A DNA stretch of 64,000 nt, taken from assembly GCF_017921815.1 (NCBI RefSeq), contig NZ_JAGEMM010000003.1, positions 124,001-188,000 on the forward strand, written 5' to 3'. The notes beneath the pieces are model-generated. The model made no database searches. It was not told the DNA's origin and saw only the letters and a program-made list of their open reading frames with translations. The DNA is from Microvirga antarctica. GTDB taxonomy: Bacteria; Pseudomonadota; Alphaproteobacteria; Rhizobiales; Beijerinckiaceae. The translations under genes were made by a program, and so were the position numbers. This document shows, piece after piece, positions 25,607-34,698 of this stretch. Every line of letters begins with the position of its first letter. Within the stretch, counting starts at the first letter, position 1.

Positions 25607-28432
25607 ATGATGCGAGCGATTCGAGATCTGTCCGCCTATAGGGGCGTCCTACCTTACGCGAGCGAGATTTTCGGTATCTATCAGGGCCTCCTCGGCTGGG
25701 AATCGAAGCGGACCAAGGACCGCTACACGAGGGGATTTACAACGGATCAGCGTCGTCTTTCCGAGATGATCAAAGGCTCACTCAGGGGAAGCTTCGCGCT
25801 GGAACTCAACGACAAGCGTTTCGTGGAGAAATTGAAAAATTTCGGTCCCTCTCCCTTGGGCGGTCAGACACGCAAGCCATCGGCCAGTTTCATTGTGGAC
25901 GAGATCACTGCGGACCTCCCCGTCGACCGCGATGCTACTCCGGACGAATGGGACAAGGCGATCGACGAGACGCGCGTCCAAAGGCTGCTCAATGAGCGCG
26001 TCGCTCCACAGGTCATGGGTTTCTACAAGGACAACATCAAGCAGAAGCGCAATGGTCACGAAGAACAGGCCCTGACGGAGCAGATCGCCGAGCAACTCGA
26101 TCGGGAGTCAACGACCGCCGCCTATCTGATCCATCTCAAGGAGACAAAGCAGTACAACCGCCTCAAGAATATGGTGTTCTCCAAAACGATCCGGCCGGAT
26201 TTGTTTCGCGCGTTCGACTATTCAAATCCGATGGACATGATCGATCCCAACAAGGACATCCAGCGCATAAGTCTCTCACCAATCGGCGTTGTCCATCTGT
26301 TCAGGCAGTATTTTTTCGAGCTCGACACCTTCCTCGGTACGCCTGTCGGTCATGTGTGGCTCAGTCCAGGGAGCCAGGTGGAACTCATTGAAGTTCAAAC
26401 TCGAAAAACCTATGTCGAGCGAACGACTGAAGCGGAGTTCGAGACGATCTCCAAGACAGAGAAGAGTGTAACGCAGGAAGATGAAATTTCCGAGGCGGTC
26501 AAGCAAGACAACAAACAGGACACTAAGTTCGGCGTGAGTTCGACTGTCAATCAGGGCTGGGTCGGTGGCAGTGCGAGTGCCACGGCCACGATTGACTTGA
26601 ACTCCAGCCAAAGCAAAGCACGAGAAGATTCTCACCGCCGGTCGCGCCAGCAGACTGAGAAGCTGTCGACCGAGATCCGCAACAGCTTCAAGTCAACCTT
26701 CAAGACAATTACGGAGACAACAGACACGTCGAGCAAGCGCTACCTGCTCAGCAATACGACTGACGAACTCATCAACTATGAGATGCGGCGCAAGATGCGC
26801 CAGGTCGGCGTCCAGATCCAGGATATTGGAACATATCTGTGCTGGCAGACCTATGTGGACGATCCGGGCCGTCAACTCGGCATCGCGCAGCTTGTGCACC
26901 TCGCCAAGGGTCCTGAGGTGGGAACGGTGCCCCCTCCGGAGGCGATACCTTACCCCACAATGCTTGAGACCCGGCTCGATATCGATATCCCCTTCGTCCA
27001 GACCTCCGGTGACAGAGGCGATCTGGACGAGAGCTACAAGAATGGCAAAGAGGCGGACCACGATACAAACGAGGGCGATATCGAGCGCATTCAGGCTTAT
27101 TTCAGCCCATTCACAGCGGTCGCTGGACAGGCAGGTTATCGATATAGCCAACTGTCTTTCGACTATTTAGGGAACGATGTGCTGGTCGAGGCTAGCGAGA
27201 TTGACGGAGGCGCCGATGTCGACGGATTCTACAAATTCGGCATTTATCTGAGACACATTAATTTCCGCGGCAACTCGCCCATCCGCATCCAGGCGGTCGT
27301 CAAATGGGAACCGACTGAGGCGACAAAGACGGACATCGATGCCAAAAACAAGACGAAGACCGATAAGTTCAGCGAGAAGTCGAAGCTGGAGTTCGAGAAG
27401 GCCTTCGTCGACGCGGCTCGCGAACGCATCAAGGTGATGAGCCGCATCGAGCCAAGACCGTTCAACGACCTCAGAGAGGAGGAGCGGATCGTCGTCTATC
27501 GCAAACTCATCCAGGACATGTTGTCTCCAAATCTCAGAGATCCCGACGCTCGGACTCATCATGTGGTGGCAGAACTGCTCAACACTATCTTCGATATTGA
27601 TAAAATGCTCTACTTCGTCGCGCCGGAATGGTGGCGACCCCGGCTCCACCGGTCGGATCAGGCGCTGGGTGGCGTTCCCGGCGATGAAGAGCGGCGTGAG
27701 ACAGCGCTGGAAACAGTGAACATCGCATCATCCACTGTGCACGGAACCGTTACCGCTGCCGCTGCCGCGAAAATAGTAGCTGGTACGTCCGTGAAAGTAA
27801 GGAGACCGCGTGCCAGCGCAATTTCAAACCGCGATACGGTGGGCTGGGGTGGTGAAAACAGAGCTGACAATTATTACATCACTGAAGAATCGGCGCCGGC
27901 CAAGCTTGGCAGTTCGTTAGGCTGGTTGCTCCAGCTCGATGGAGACAACCTGCGCAATGCATTCCTCAACGCGCCCTGGGTCAAAGCTGTCATTCCGATC
28001 CGTCCGGGTATGGAACGCGCTGCCATAAGTTGGCTGGAAGGCCTCGATGTCGAGGGATCGGAAGGTCTCGAAAAGGACTACATGCCCTTGGAAGGCGGAA
28101 TAGATCACATCCCGCACACCGGCTCGACAGTCACTGTGCGCGACGCCATCAACCATCTATGCGACGTCGTTTCGCAGAAGCACCGCGACGCAAATGTTCC
28201 GGTCGAGGAAATCAACGACGATAACCGGGTTTCGGCCACTCCGGTTGACAAGGTCTACGAACATGGCTTTTACCCGCTCGAGGGAGGATTTCGCGTCTCC
28301 GGTGACGGCGGCGCTTTCGAGGTCTTCGACCAATGGGTCGAGATCCTGCCGACCGACCAGGTGGTGCCGGTGCCGGTAAGATACGATCCCATCTCTGGGC
28401 GACAAATGCCGCCCATTGCCGACCCAGCCTGA
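25607..28432 (+). CDS. Large (941-residue) protein of unknown family
   Basis: 941 residues with good start signals (GAGGTGAA before ATGATG). No signal peptide or membrane helix. N-terminal block contains YRGVLPYASEIFGIYQGLLG (about 12-31). A strand-like block near 240-265 (GTPVGHVWLSPGSQVELIEV) is followed by TRKTYVER and a long Glu/Lys/Ser/Thr-rich segment (about 270-385) of likely extended helix with a short Gly/Ser/Ala insert (WVGGSASATA). Then LNYEMRRKMRQ-like text (LINYEMRRKMRQVGVQIQDI, about 386-405) and beta-rich regions. The C-terminus has PLEGGIDHIPHTGSTVTVRD and a related FYPLEGGFRVS, suggesting an internal duplication. It precedes the 442-residue gene by 12 nt. I do not recognise it; a structural or surface-assembly role is only a guess. 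Confidence 0.75.
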   Translation: MMRAIRDLSAYRGVLPYASEIFGIYQGLLGWESKRTKDRYTRGFTTDQRRLSEMIKGSLRGSFALELNDKRFVEKLKNFGPSPLGGQTRKPSASFIVDEITADLPVDRDATPDEWDKAIDETRVQRLLNERVAPQVMGFYKDNIKQKRNGHEEQALTEQIAEQLDRESTTAAYLIHLKETKQYNRLKNMVFSKTIRPDLFRAFDYSNPMDMIDPNKDIQRISLSPIGVVHLFRQYFFELDTFLGTPVGHVWLSPGSQVELIEVQTRKTYVERTTEAEFETISKTEKSVTQEDEISEAVKQDNKQDTKFGVSSTVNQGWVGGSASATATIDLNSSQSKAREDSHRRSRQQTEKLSTEIRNSFKSTFKTITETTDTSSKRYLLSNTTDELINYEMRRKMRQVGVQIQDIGTYLCWQTYVDDPGRQLGIAQLVHLAKGPEVGTVPPPEAIPYPTMLETRLDIDIPFVQTSGDRGDLDESYKNGKEADHDTNEGDIERIQAYFSPFTAVAGQAGYRYSQLSFDYLGNDVLVEASEIDGGADVDGFYKFGIYLRHINFRGNSPIRIQAVVKWEPTEATKTDIDAKNKTKTDKFSEKSKLEFEKAFVDAARERIKVMSRIEPRPFNDLREEERIVVYRKLIQDMLSPNLRDPDARTHHVVAELLNTIFDIDKMLYFVAPEWWRPRLHRSDQALGGVPGDEERRETALETVNIASSTVHGTVTAAAAAKIVAGTSVKVRRPRASAISNRDTVGWGGENRADNYYITEESAPAKLGSSLGWLLQLDGDNLRNAFLNAPWVKAVIPIRPGMERAAISWLEGLDVEGSEGLEKDYMPLEGGIDHIPHTGSTVTVRDAINHLCDVVSQKHRDANVPVEEINDDNRVSATPVDKVYEHGFYPLEGGFRVSGDGGAFEVFDQWVEILPTDQVVPVPVRYDPISGRQMPPIADPA

Positions 28433-28444
28433 CGGCGTTTACCT

Positions 28445-29773
28445 ATGCGTTCACGCGGTGGTGCTGGGCTGGGTTTCCTGTCGTATCATAAGGAGGAGGA
28501 TGGACCGGTCATAACGGGTGGCGACTTCAAAGGGTGTTTTCTCAACAAGCATGCACACCTCTTTGACGATACATCGGGTACGCCGAAGCCAACTTCGCTT
28601 GCAGGTGCCGCCCAGAAGCAGCTCTATCCCGGCGACAAGCATCTTATCGTGCTCATGGATACGGTCGAGGCGAGTCACTTTAATCCGTTGGCACAAAAGA
28701 AGGGACTACCGTTCCCTGCCAACGTCCCAGCACAGGTAAAGAATTACGACCACGGAATTGCGCTTTATGTGCCGCCGGCGACACGCCAAAAAGCCGACAA
28801 TCTGATCGCCGCTGGTGTGCATCTAGAGGTTAAAATCCTCCTCTTCTTTGGCACTGGCACCGAGATGACACGGCATGGGCTGCGATTCTTCGCTGACAAT
28901 AGCCCGGACTGCGTGTTTATCAACGTACCGGGAGTCGAAGCGCGGTATGATTTCGTGCCAAAGGGCGCCAATCCATGGGGCGTCGGCATCACCATGTCTC
29001 AGATACGCCATCTGCTGGATCGCGCCTTTCCGAAGTATTCTGTCGATTTCGTCGTCGACAGGATGATCGGCTTCAGCACCGGCTACTTGGGATGGTCGGA
29101 CACGATCCGCAACGATCTTGTCGACCTGAGGCGGCTGCGCGGGGCGTTCCTGTTCGACTGTCTCTATCCAGAACAGCGAATTGCTGCGGCGATAGCGAAA
29201 GTCAGGCAGAGCGCCAGTATGGCGCGCATCGCCTGCTATGCAGCGTCAGGTGCTGGGTCGCCGAGCGGCCCCGCTATCCTAGGCAAGCTGGGTTTGCGCT
29301 TCGACGAGCTCATCACGCTGTTCGGTTCAAGGGAATACCAGGCGCTGACGCATCTTCGCATTCTCGCCGCTGGGCTCCACGACGGCACAGTCGCTTCGAA
29401 CGACATCGATCCGGCCTATCTTGCAGAGTTGAATAGCCTGATCTCGACATTGCCGGCGCGCGGTTCAGTATATTCAAGCGCTTCGGCCTTTCAGGCGCTG
29501 CACGGAAAAGGGCCGCCGAAAAGCGCAACGACGGCGGGCATCTGGTTTTCAGCCAATTCTGCAAAAGGAAAAACCTTTCTCCGGCGCCTATGGAAAGACA
29601 GCAATAATTATGACGCCCTTATTCGTCTGATCTGGAAGCACGAGCTTGTCGGATGGTCCGGAGGATACGACGAAAAGCTCACTCAGAAAGATCTCGACCA
29701 CGGGGCCTTGTCAGAGGGCGCGCACGACTTCTTCCCGCCGGAATATACGTGGGAGTGTATGCGACAACCATAA
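28445..29773 (+). CDS. Protein of unknown family with a possible alpha/beta-hydrolase core
   Basis: 442 residues, 12 nt after the 941-residue gene, so co-transcribed. Strands and turns around LEVKILLFFGTGTE (about 128-141) and VDFVVDRMIGFSTGYLGW lead to GFSTG, a GxSxG nucleophile-elbow pattern with S211. FLFDCLYP gives an aspartate (D238) after the following strand, and GAHDFFPPEY near the end gives a histidine (H427); this is the S-D-H order of alpha/beta-hydrolases, although the spacing is unusual. No signal peptide. Ribosome site before the ATG is weak, in keeping with coupling to the upstream gene. Function not known; hydrolase is an inference from these patterns only. Confidence 0.65.
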   Translation: MRSRGGAGLGFLSYHKEEDGPVITGGDFKGCFLNKHAHLFDDTSGTPKPTSLAGAAQKQLYPGDKHLIVLMDTVEASHFNPLAQKKGLPFPANVPAQVKNYDHGIALYVPPATRQKADNLIAAGVHLEVKILLFFGTGTEMTRHGLRFFADNSPDCVFINVPGVEARYDFVPKGANPWGVGITMSQIRHLLDRAFPKYSVDFVVDRMIGFSTGYLGWSDTIRNDLVDLRRLRGAFLFDCLYPEQRIAAAIAKVRQSASMARIACYAASGAGSPSGPAILGKLGLRFDELITLFGSREYQALTHLRILAAGLHDGTVASNDIDPAYLAELNSLISTLPARGSVYSSASAFQALHGKGPPKSATTAGIWFSANSAKGKTFLRRLWKDSNNYDALIRLIWKHELVGWSGGYDEKLTQKDLDHGALSEGAHDFFPPEYTWECMRQP

Positions 29774-30041
29774 TGCGAAGGGGTCAGCTCGTGTCGTCAT
29801 CCCCAGTCTCTGGCCGACCCCCACGAGCTAATTCATTTTCTTCTTGTCAGCTCAGGTGGGCAAGGCGGATCAAATCGGATGAATCGCACATGAGATGCTT
29901 GGTGTGCGGTTTCTGATGCCGATTTAGTTGGCGACACGGCAAGCTTTCCTGCATTGCCCGCTTTCTCTGCACAAATGACTGGCCTTCGTGTCTGAACCCA
30001 GCATTGCTATGGGGAGCGGCTGGTCCGCACGCATGACCTGC

Positions 30042-30067
30042 CCCTGATCGTTCAAACGATCCGGGGC
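30042..30067 (+). terminator. Hairpin in the gap after the 442-residue gene
   Basis: CCCC-T-GATCG (30042-30051), loop TTCAAA, CGATC-C-GGGG (30058-30067) pair with one internal mismatch and are followed by CTTTG. The T-run is short, so it is a weak candidate for transcription stop or may belong to the decayed element. The remainder of 29774-30115 shows no gene. Confidence 0.3.
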
Positions 30068-30115
30068 TTTGCCTGGTGAGAGGCCCGGATTGTCGGGTGC
30101 TCCAGGCGGATCGTC

Positions 30116-30651
30116 ATGACCATCACCTTTAGTGGCACACAGGATTTGATCCTCCGGAGCGTACGAGCGGAGCGACCGCTGCCTTGTTGTGTCAAACGAA
30201 CTCGAGGGTGCTGCCTTCAAGCAGGTTGCGCAGAAGCTGATGGCGTTGGGACGGGTGCGCAAGCTCAGGGCAAGGGCCGACATGCCCGCGTGGCGGCTTG
30301 ATGATGACGGTCGGATTGATGCTTTGAAGCTGAGTGCGGCAGGTGTGAGGACTATTGCGGAGGAGGGCGGGGAGGCAACGGATTCCCAACCGCATGTTAT
30401 GCTGTTCGAGAAAGCCAGGCCGCGGACAGGCAGTAATTGTCGACTGTCATCGGCCTGCTGCAGAAGGTGGAGGGGGCAAGCCTGACTGAGCTCACGGCTG
30501 ATATCGGATGGATGGAGCATCCGACACGGGCGGCCATGACGGCTTGCGCAAACGCTCCGACATCGTGGCGCTTGATCGATCAAATCCTGCACGAGGCTCG
30601 GTCTATCGCATTCTGGAGACCAGTGACGCCAGCAGCTTTGATAGTGCGTGA
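30116..30651 (+). pseudogene. Frameshifted DUF3489 gene
   Basis: The DUF3489 reading is spread over three frames. It starts MTITFSGTQDLILRSVRAER at 30116, shifts near 30185 to SNELEGAAFKQVAQKLMALG and WRLDDDGRIDALKLSAAG, shifts near 30440 to VIGLLQKVEGASLTELTADI and GWMEHPTRAAM (the family core has LLxRPEGAxIxEIxxxTGWQPHTVRGA), and ends in a further frame with GSVYRILETSDASSF and a stop at 30649. Intact members have about 140-200 residues and are common on mobile islands. The 371 nt from 30652 to the tRNA contain no recognisable gene. Confidence 0.7.
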
Positions 30652-31022
30652 TGCGCCTTCGCCACAAAGCAGCTCGACAGCCGCAGGGCGTTGGCGCGAC
30701 CCGACTGATGGACCTGCCGCAGTCCTGGGCCGGGCAACGCAGGTCGCTCGGCATATCCCACAGCGAGATCCAGCGCCCACCGAAGGGTACGATTCCATCA
30801 ATCACCCCATTGGGGCGTCGGTGGCGTGAGAGTGAGCCGCCTGTCGTGGGAGCATTCCGGGAAACGGAATTCCGCCCATGCAGACTGACCGTCGCGCGTT
30901 CTCGAAAAGCGCCGCGCAAGAGCCAATACAGGCTTCGCAGACCCGATATCGCCCGGCTAACCGACGGAAATGTCGTGGGTTTCTACGCACCCGGAACCTG
31001 CCGCCAATCCAAAGGGACTCGG

Positions 31023-31098
31023 TGGTGGAGCTGAGGGGAATCGAACCCCTGACCTCTGCAGTGCGATTGCAGCGCTCTCCCATCTGAGCTACAGCCCC
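31023..31098 (-). tRNA. tRNA-Ala (anticodon CGC)
   Basis: 76 nt on the minus strand with the cloverleaf complete. The acceptor stem is GGGGCTG against CAGCTCC with discriminator A and encoded CCA (31023-31025); the D arm is GCTCAGATGGGAGAGC. The anticodon stem CTGCA/TGCAG encloses ATCGCAC, with anticodon CGC reading GCG. The T arm is AGGGGTTCGATTCCCCT. Its 3' end points toward the accessory region, the usual geometry when an island is integrated at a tRNA gene. Confidence 0.95.
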
Positions 31099-31288
31099 GG
31101 CCGGTTGCGTGGTCCAGGCGGCGAAACTTTTAGGCTTGGGGCCGCGGGGCTGTCAATCGGGACGAAAGGGGAGGGCGGGGGCGTCTGTCCCTCGGCAAAT
31201 GGAGCCCTCTTGCGCTGTCGGGTTGTGGGGGCGGGCCAGGGAGGCTACATGAGCAACGTCTTCCTCCGACGAGATCTCCGGGATCCCC

Positions 31289-31579
31289 ATGCGCGCGCTG
31301 CTCGAAATCATCCTGATGGCCCTCCAGCTCTATGTCTATCTCATCGTCGCCTCGGCGATTCTGAGCTGGCTGGTGGCGTTCAACGTGGTCAATACCCGCA
31401 ATGAGCTGGTCCGCCAGATCCTGACCTTTCTCGATGCGGTCACCCAGCCGGCCCTTCGGCCGATCCGCAATATCCTGCCCAATCTCGGCGGGGTCGATAT
31501 TTCGCCGGTGATCCTGATCCTTCTCATCATCTTCATCCAGAAGCTGATCCAGGACTATCTCCTGCCGATCGCCTTCTAG
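31289..31579 (+). CDS. YggT-family membrane protein
   Basis: 96 residues with two long hydrophobic helices (about 5-30 and 68-90), separated by the amphipathic loop RQILTFLDAVTQPALRPIRN that is characteristic of YggT. The family has been linked to osmotic and cation tolerance and to membrane-associated assembly, with no firm biochemical activity. It starts the run yggT-DUF167-folD, with 8 nt to the next gene, an order common in alphaproteobacteria. First protein gene on the core side of the tRNA. Confidence 0.9.
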   Translation: MRALLEIILMALQLYVYLIVASAILSWLVAFNVVNTRNELVRQILTFLDAVTQPALRPIRNILPNLGGVDISPVILILLIIFIQKLIQDYLLPIAF

Positions 31580-31587
31580 GGGTCTCC

Positions 31588-31902
31588 ATGCCGTGGCGTC
31601 CCCATCCTCGCGGCGTTTCGGTGCGGGTGCGGGTGACGCCGCGCGGCGGGCGGGATGCGGTGGACGGGATTGAGACGCTGTCCGACGGGCAGGCGGTGCT
31701 CAAGATCCGGGTCCGGGCGGTGCCGGAAGATGGCAAGGCCACCGAGGCGGTGAGACGGCTTCTTGCCAAGGCAATCGGCCTGCCGGCCTCTTCCGTGCGG
31801 CTTGAAGCGGGCGCGACCGCGCGCCAAAAGACATTCGTGCTGGACGGCGACCCGGAGGATCTGATCTCCCGCCTCGCCGGCTTGAGGGGAGCCACATCAT
31901 GA
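31588..31902 (+). CDS. DUF167 (YggU-type) family protein
   Basis: 104 residues matching the small alpha/beta DUF167 fold. [20 protein letters not shown] forms the first strands and [20 protein letters not shown] the conserved helix; the last strands are [20 protein letters not shown]. Function is not established. It overlaps folD by four bases (ATGA) and follows yggT closely, so all three are one transcript. Confidence 0.9.
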   Translation: MPWRPHPRGVSVRVRVTPRGGRDAVDGIETLSDGQAVLKIRVRAVPEDGKATEAVRRLLAKAIGLPASSVRLEAGATARQKTFVLDGDPEDLISRLAGLRGATS

Positions 31903-32798
31903 GCGCCACGATCATCGACGGAAAAGCCTATGCGGCGGGCCTGCGCGGCCGGGTTGCCGGGGCGGTTGCGGACCTCTCCCGTGACGGCGTGGTGCCGGGG
32001 CTTGCGGTCGTGCTCGCCGGGTCTGATCCGGCAAGCCAGATCTACGTGCGCAACAAGGCCCGCCAGACCGTCGAGGTGGGCATGGAATCCTTCGAGCACC
32101 TGCTGCCCGCCACCGCCAGCGAGGCCGAGGTGCTGGCGCTGGTCGCCCGTCTCAATGCCGATCCGGCCGTCGACGGCATTCTGGTGCAATTGCCCCTGCC
32201 GGCCCAGATCGATTCCCAGAAGGTCATCGAGGCGATCGACCCGGGAAAGGACGTGGACGGGTTTCATCCGATCAATGCGGGACGCCTGATGACCGGCGTT
32301 CCGGGCTTCGTGTCCTGCACGCCGCTCGGCTGCCTGCTGCTCATCCGGTCGGTCCGCCCCGACCTTGCCGGCCTCGACGCGGTGGTGATCGGACGGTCGA
32401 ACATTGTCGGCAAGCCGATGGCGCAACTGCTGCTCGGGCAGAGCTGCACGGTCACGGTCGCCCATTCGCGCACCCGCGATCTCGAGGCCGTGTGCCGGCG
32501 GGCGGACATTCTGGTGGCGGCGGTCGGGCGGCCCGACATGGTGCGGGGCGATTGGATCAAGCCCGGCGCCATCGTCATCGATGTGGGCATCAACCGCGTG
32601 CCCAACCCGCAGGCCGGGGAGGGCAAGACCCGGGTGGTGGGCGATGTCGCCTTTGCGGAAGCAGCCGCTGTCGCGGGGGCCATCACCCCGGTGCCCGGCG
32701 GGGTGGGGCCGATGACCATCGCCTGCCTGCTGCGCAACACTCTGCAGGCCGCCTGCCAGCGGCGGGGCCTGCCCATGCCGGCCCTCGACGCCGCGTGA
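31899..32798 (+). CDS. folD: Bifunctional methylenetetrahydrofolate dehydrogenase/cyclohydrolase FolD
   Basis: 299 residues. Conserved blocks are [20 protein letters not shown] (catalytic lysine in the YxxxK pattern, about K56), [25 protein letters not shown] and [15 protein letters not shown] (NADP site), and the end [15 protein letters not shown]. The enzyme interconverts 5,10-methylene-, methenyl- and 10-formyl-tetrahydrofolate in the cytoplasm, feeding purine, formyl-Met and serine/glycine metabolism. Length is near the usual 285-300. It is coupled to the DUF167 gene and ends 3 nt from the convergent LysR gene. Confidence 0.97.
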   Translation: MSATIIDGKAYAAGLRGRVAGAVADLSRDGVVPGLAVVLAGSDPASQIYVRNKARQTVEVGMESFEHLLPATASEAEVLALVARLNADPAVDGILVQLPLPAQIDSQKVIEAIDPGKDVDGFHPINAGRLMTGVPGFVSCTPLGCLLLIRSVRPDLAGLDAVVIGRSNIVGKPMAQLLLGQSCTVTVAHSRTRDLEAVCRRADILVAAVGRPDMVRGDWIKPGAIVIDVGINRVPNPQAGEGKTRVVGDVAFAEAAAVAGAITPVPGGVGPMTIACLLRNTLQAACQRRGLPMPALDAA

Positions 32799-32801
32799 GT
32801 C

Positions 32802-33689
32802 CTAGGGGTTGCGGCGCAGATGCTCGACGAGCCGCAGGGCCGAGGGCGGCAGATCGGCGAGCGCCCGCACGCACAGGGTGAGGTCGCGCGTCGCCCACGT
32901 ATCCGCAAGGCCGATGGTGGCGATGGCCATCGTGCGCGAGGCTCGCTGGGCCGTGGTCTCCGGCACGATGCCGAGCCCGACACCCGCCTCCACCATGCGG
33001 CAGACCGCATCGAAGCTGCGCAGCTGCACCCTGAGGCGAAGCGGCTGGCCGATGCGGCTCGCCTTGTCGGCGAGAAACCGTTGCAGGGCGCTCGCCCGGT
33101 CTAGACCGACGAAATCGTGGTTCAGCACCTCGGCGAAGGCGATCTCGCGGGTGGCAGCGAGCGGATGGTGGCCGGGCAGCACGAGGACGAACCGGTCGCT
33201 GCGGAACGGGTAGGTCTGAAGCCTGCCGGTATCCACCGTGCCGGCCACAATTCCGATATCGCCGACGCCGCCGGCGATCAGCCCGACGATCTCGTCGCTC
33301 AGGCGCTCCTCCAGGTCGATGCTGACCTGCGGGTGGGCCGTGAGAAACGTGCCCAGAGCCTCAGGAAGAAACTCGGTCAGCGCATTGGTGTTCGACAGGA
33401 TGCGGATCTGCCCCGTCAGGCCGCCCGTATAGGTGCCGAGATCCTCCCGCAGGCGCTCCGCCTGAGAGAGAAGGATCCGGGCATGCTGGAGCAGCGTGCG
33501 CCCGGCAGGCGTCGTCTCGACTCCCTGCCGTCCCCGCAGCAGGAGGGGCGTGCCGAGTGACTTCTCCATGTTGCGGATCCGCGTGCTGGCGGCCGCCAGT
33601 GCCAGATTGGCACGCTCCGCCCCGCGGGTGATGCTGCCGGCCTCCACCACATGGCGGTAGAGACTGAGATCGATCAGGTCGAACACCAT
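32802..33689 (-). CDS. LysR-family transcriptional regulator
   Basis: 295 residues: helix-turn-helix at about 5-62 (VVEAGSITRGAERANLALAA, STRIRNMEKSLG), then the two-lobed effector domain with TGQIRILSNTNALTEFLPE. It is divergent from sdhC across 186 nt that contain a 6-bp dyad of LysR-box form at 33761-33779. Control of its own gene, and perhaps of the sdh operon, is possible. Effector unknown. This differs from the LysR at 6872, with no close resemblance beyond the family core. Confidence 0.92.
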   Translation of the reverse strand: MVFDLIDLSLYRHVVEAGSITRGAERANLALAAASTRIRNMEKSLGTPLLLRGRQGVETTPAGRTLLQHARILLSQAERLREDLGTYTGGLTGQIRILSNTNALTEFLPEALGTFLTAHPQVSIDLEERLSDEIVGLIAGGVGDIGIVAGTVDTGRLQTYPFRSDRFVLVLPGHHPLAATREIAFAEVLNHDFVGLDRASALQRFLADKASRIGQPLRLRVQLRSFDAVCRMVEAGVGLGIVPETTAQRASRTMAIATIGLADTWATRDLTLCVRALADLPPSALRLVEHLRRNP

Positions 33690-33760
33690 CGGGTTCCTTC
33701 GTGATTGGCGAAGGCAGATAAGAATTATTACAAATTGCCCCTCTGCCGAGGATAGTCCAG

Positions 33761-33779
33761 ACTTCGCGTCTCACGAAGT
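33761..33779. promoter_or_regulatory. LysR-box-like dyad in the lysR/sdhC spacer
   Basis: ACTTCG (33761-33766) and CGAAGT (33774-33779) form a perfect 6-bp inverted repeat around seven bases. It includes a T-N11-A core (T33764 to A33776), the usual LysR recognition shape, 72 nt before the lysR start. Confidence 0.5.
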
Positions 33780-33875
33780 TTAGATTCTGTCATCCCTGAT
33801 GCCCGAACGCACATTGCGATACGGCAGCGGTTCAGATACGAAACCTTCCAAACTGCGCGATCAGGAGTGGATTCC

Positions 33876-34271
33876 ATGGCTGAGGCAAAGGTGACGGCGC
33901 GACCGCTGTCGCCGCATCTGCAAGTCTATCGCTGGACCTGGACGATGGCCATGTCGGTGTTCCACCGCGTGACCGGGACCGGACTCTATTTCGGCATCGC
34001 GCTGGTCGCGATCTGGCTCGTGGCGCTGGCGTCCGGCCCGCGGGCGTTCGATGCCGTGCAATGGTTCTTCGGTTCGCCGGTGGGTCTGCTGATCCTGTTT
34101 GTCTACACCTGGGTGCTCCTGCACCACATGCTTGGCGGCGTGCGCCATCTGGTCTGGGATACCGGCACCGGCATGGAACCCGGCACCCGCATGGCCATGG
34201 CCCGCTTCACCCTGATCGCGTCGATCGCCCTGACGGTCGCCATCTGGGTGGTCGCCTTCCTGCTGTTCTGA
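33876..34271 (+). CDS. sdhC: Succinate dehydrogenase cytochrome b556 subunit
   Basis: About 131 residues with three membrane helices. RPLSPHLQVYRW and SVFHRVTGTGLYFG are the family signature near the N-terminus; the heme b ligand is in HHMLGGVRHLVWD (about 85-97). It anchors SdhAB to the membrane and forms part of the quinone site. ATG at 33876 follows AGGAG at eight bases and is preferred over GTG at 33867. First gene of sdhCDAB, 10 nt before sdhD. Confidence 0.95.
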   Translation: MAEAKVTARPLSPHLQVYRWTWTMAMSVFHRVTGTGLYFGIALVAIWLVALASGPRAFDAVQWFFGSPVGLLILFVYTWVLLHHMLGGVRHLVWDTGTGMEPGTRMAMARFTLIASIALTVAIWVVAFLLF

Positions 34272-34281
34272 GGAGACAAAC

Positions 34282-34686
34282 ATGGCCGAAAAACGCGTGT
34301 CCATGCGCACTCCGTTCGCCCGCGTGCAGGGCCTGGGCCCATCGGGCCACGGGGTCGAGCATTGGTGGCTGCAACGGGTGACGGCGATCGCCAACATCCC
34401 CCTCATCATCTCGTTCGTGATCATTGTGGCGGCTCTCGCGGGCTCGCCCTATCCCCGTGCGATCGCGATCATCTCCCATCCGCTCGTCGCCATCATCCTG
34501 GCGCTCGCGGTGGTGTCGGTGTGCCTGCACATGCGCCTCGGCATGCAGGTCATCATCGAGGATTACGTCCACGCGACCGGCCTGCGCCTCGCGGCGCTGC
34601 TGGCGAACAATTTCTATGCGGCCATCATCGCGATCGCCTGCCTCTACGCGATCCTCAAGGTCAGCCTCGGCCGGATCCTGGTTTAA
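34282..34686 (+). CDS. sdhD: Succinate dehydrogenase hydrophobic membrane anchor subunit
   Basis: 134 residues with three helices. The start MRTPFARVQGLGPSGHGVEH and WWLQRVTAIANIPL are standard for alphaproteobacterial SdhD. HMRLGMQVIIEDYVH (about 89-103) carries the second heme ligand region. It completes the membrane domain that passes electrons from the Fe-S subunit to ubiquinone. GAGGAG-like ribosome site; 12 nt precede sdhA. Confidence 0.95.
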   Translation: MAEKRVSMRTPFARVQGLGPSGHGVEHWWLQRVTAIANIPLIISFVIIVAALAGSPYPRAIAIISHPLVAIILALAVVSVCLHMRLGMQVIIEDYVHATGLRLAALLANNFYAAIIAIACLYAILKVSLGRILV

Positions 34687-34698
34687 GGAGCTTCTCAC

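Noticed and set aside
29924..30919. 331-codon minus-strand open frame
   Set aside because: It has no recognisable motif, and the plus strand of the same DNA holds a readable though frameshifted DUF3489 gene, so the frame is a by-product of base composition.
30970..31404. Plus-strand open frame across the tRNA region with the text GNRTPDLCS
   Set aside because: This peptide is the well-known antisense translation of a tRNA gene and does not represent a protein.
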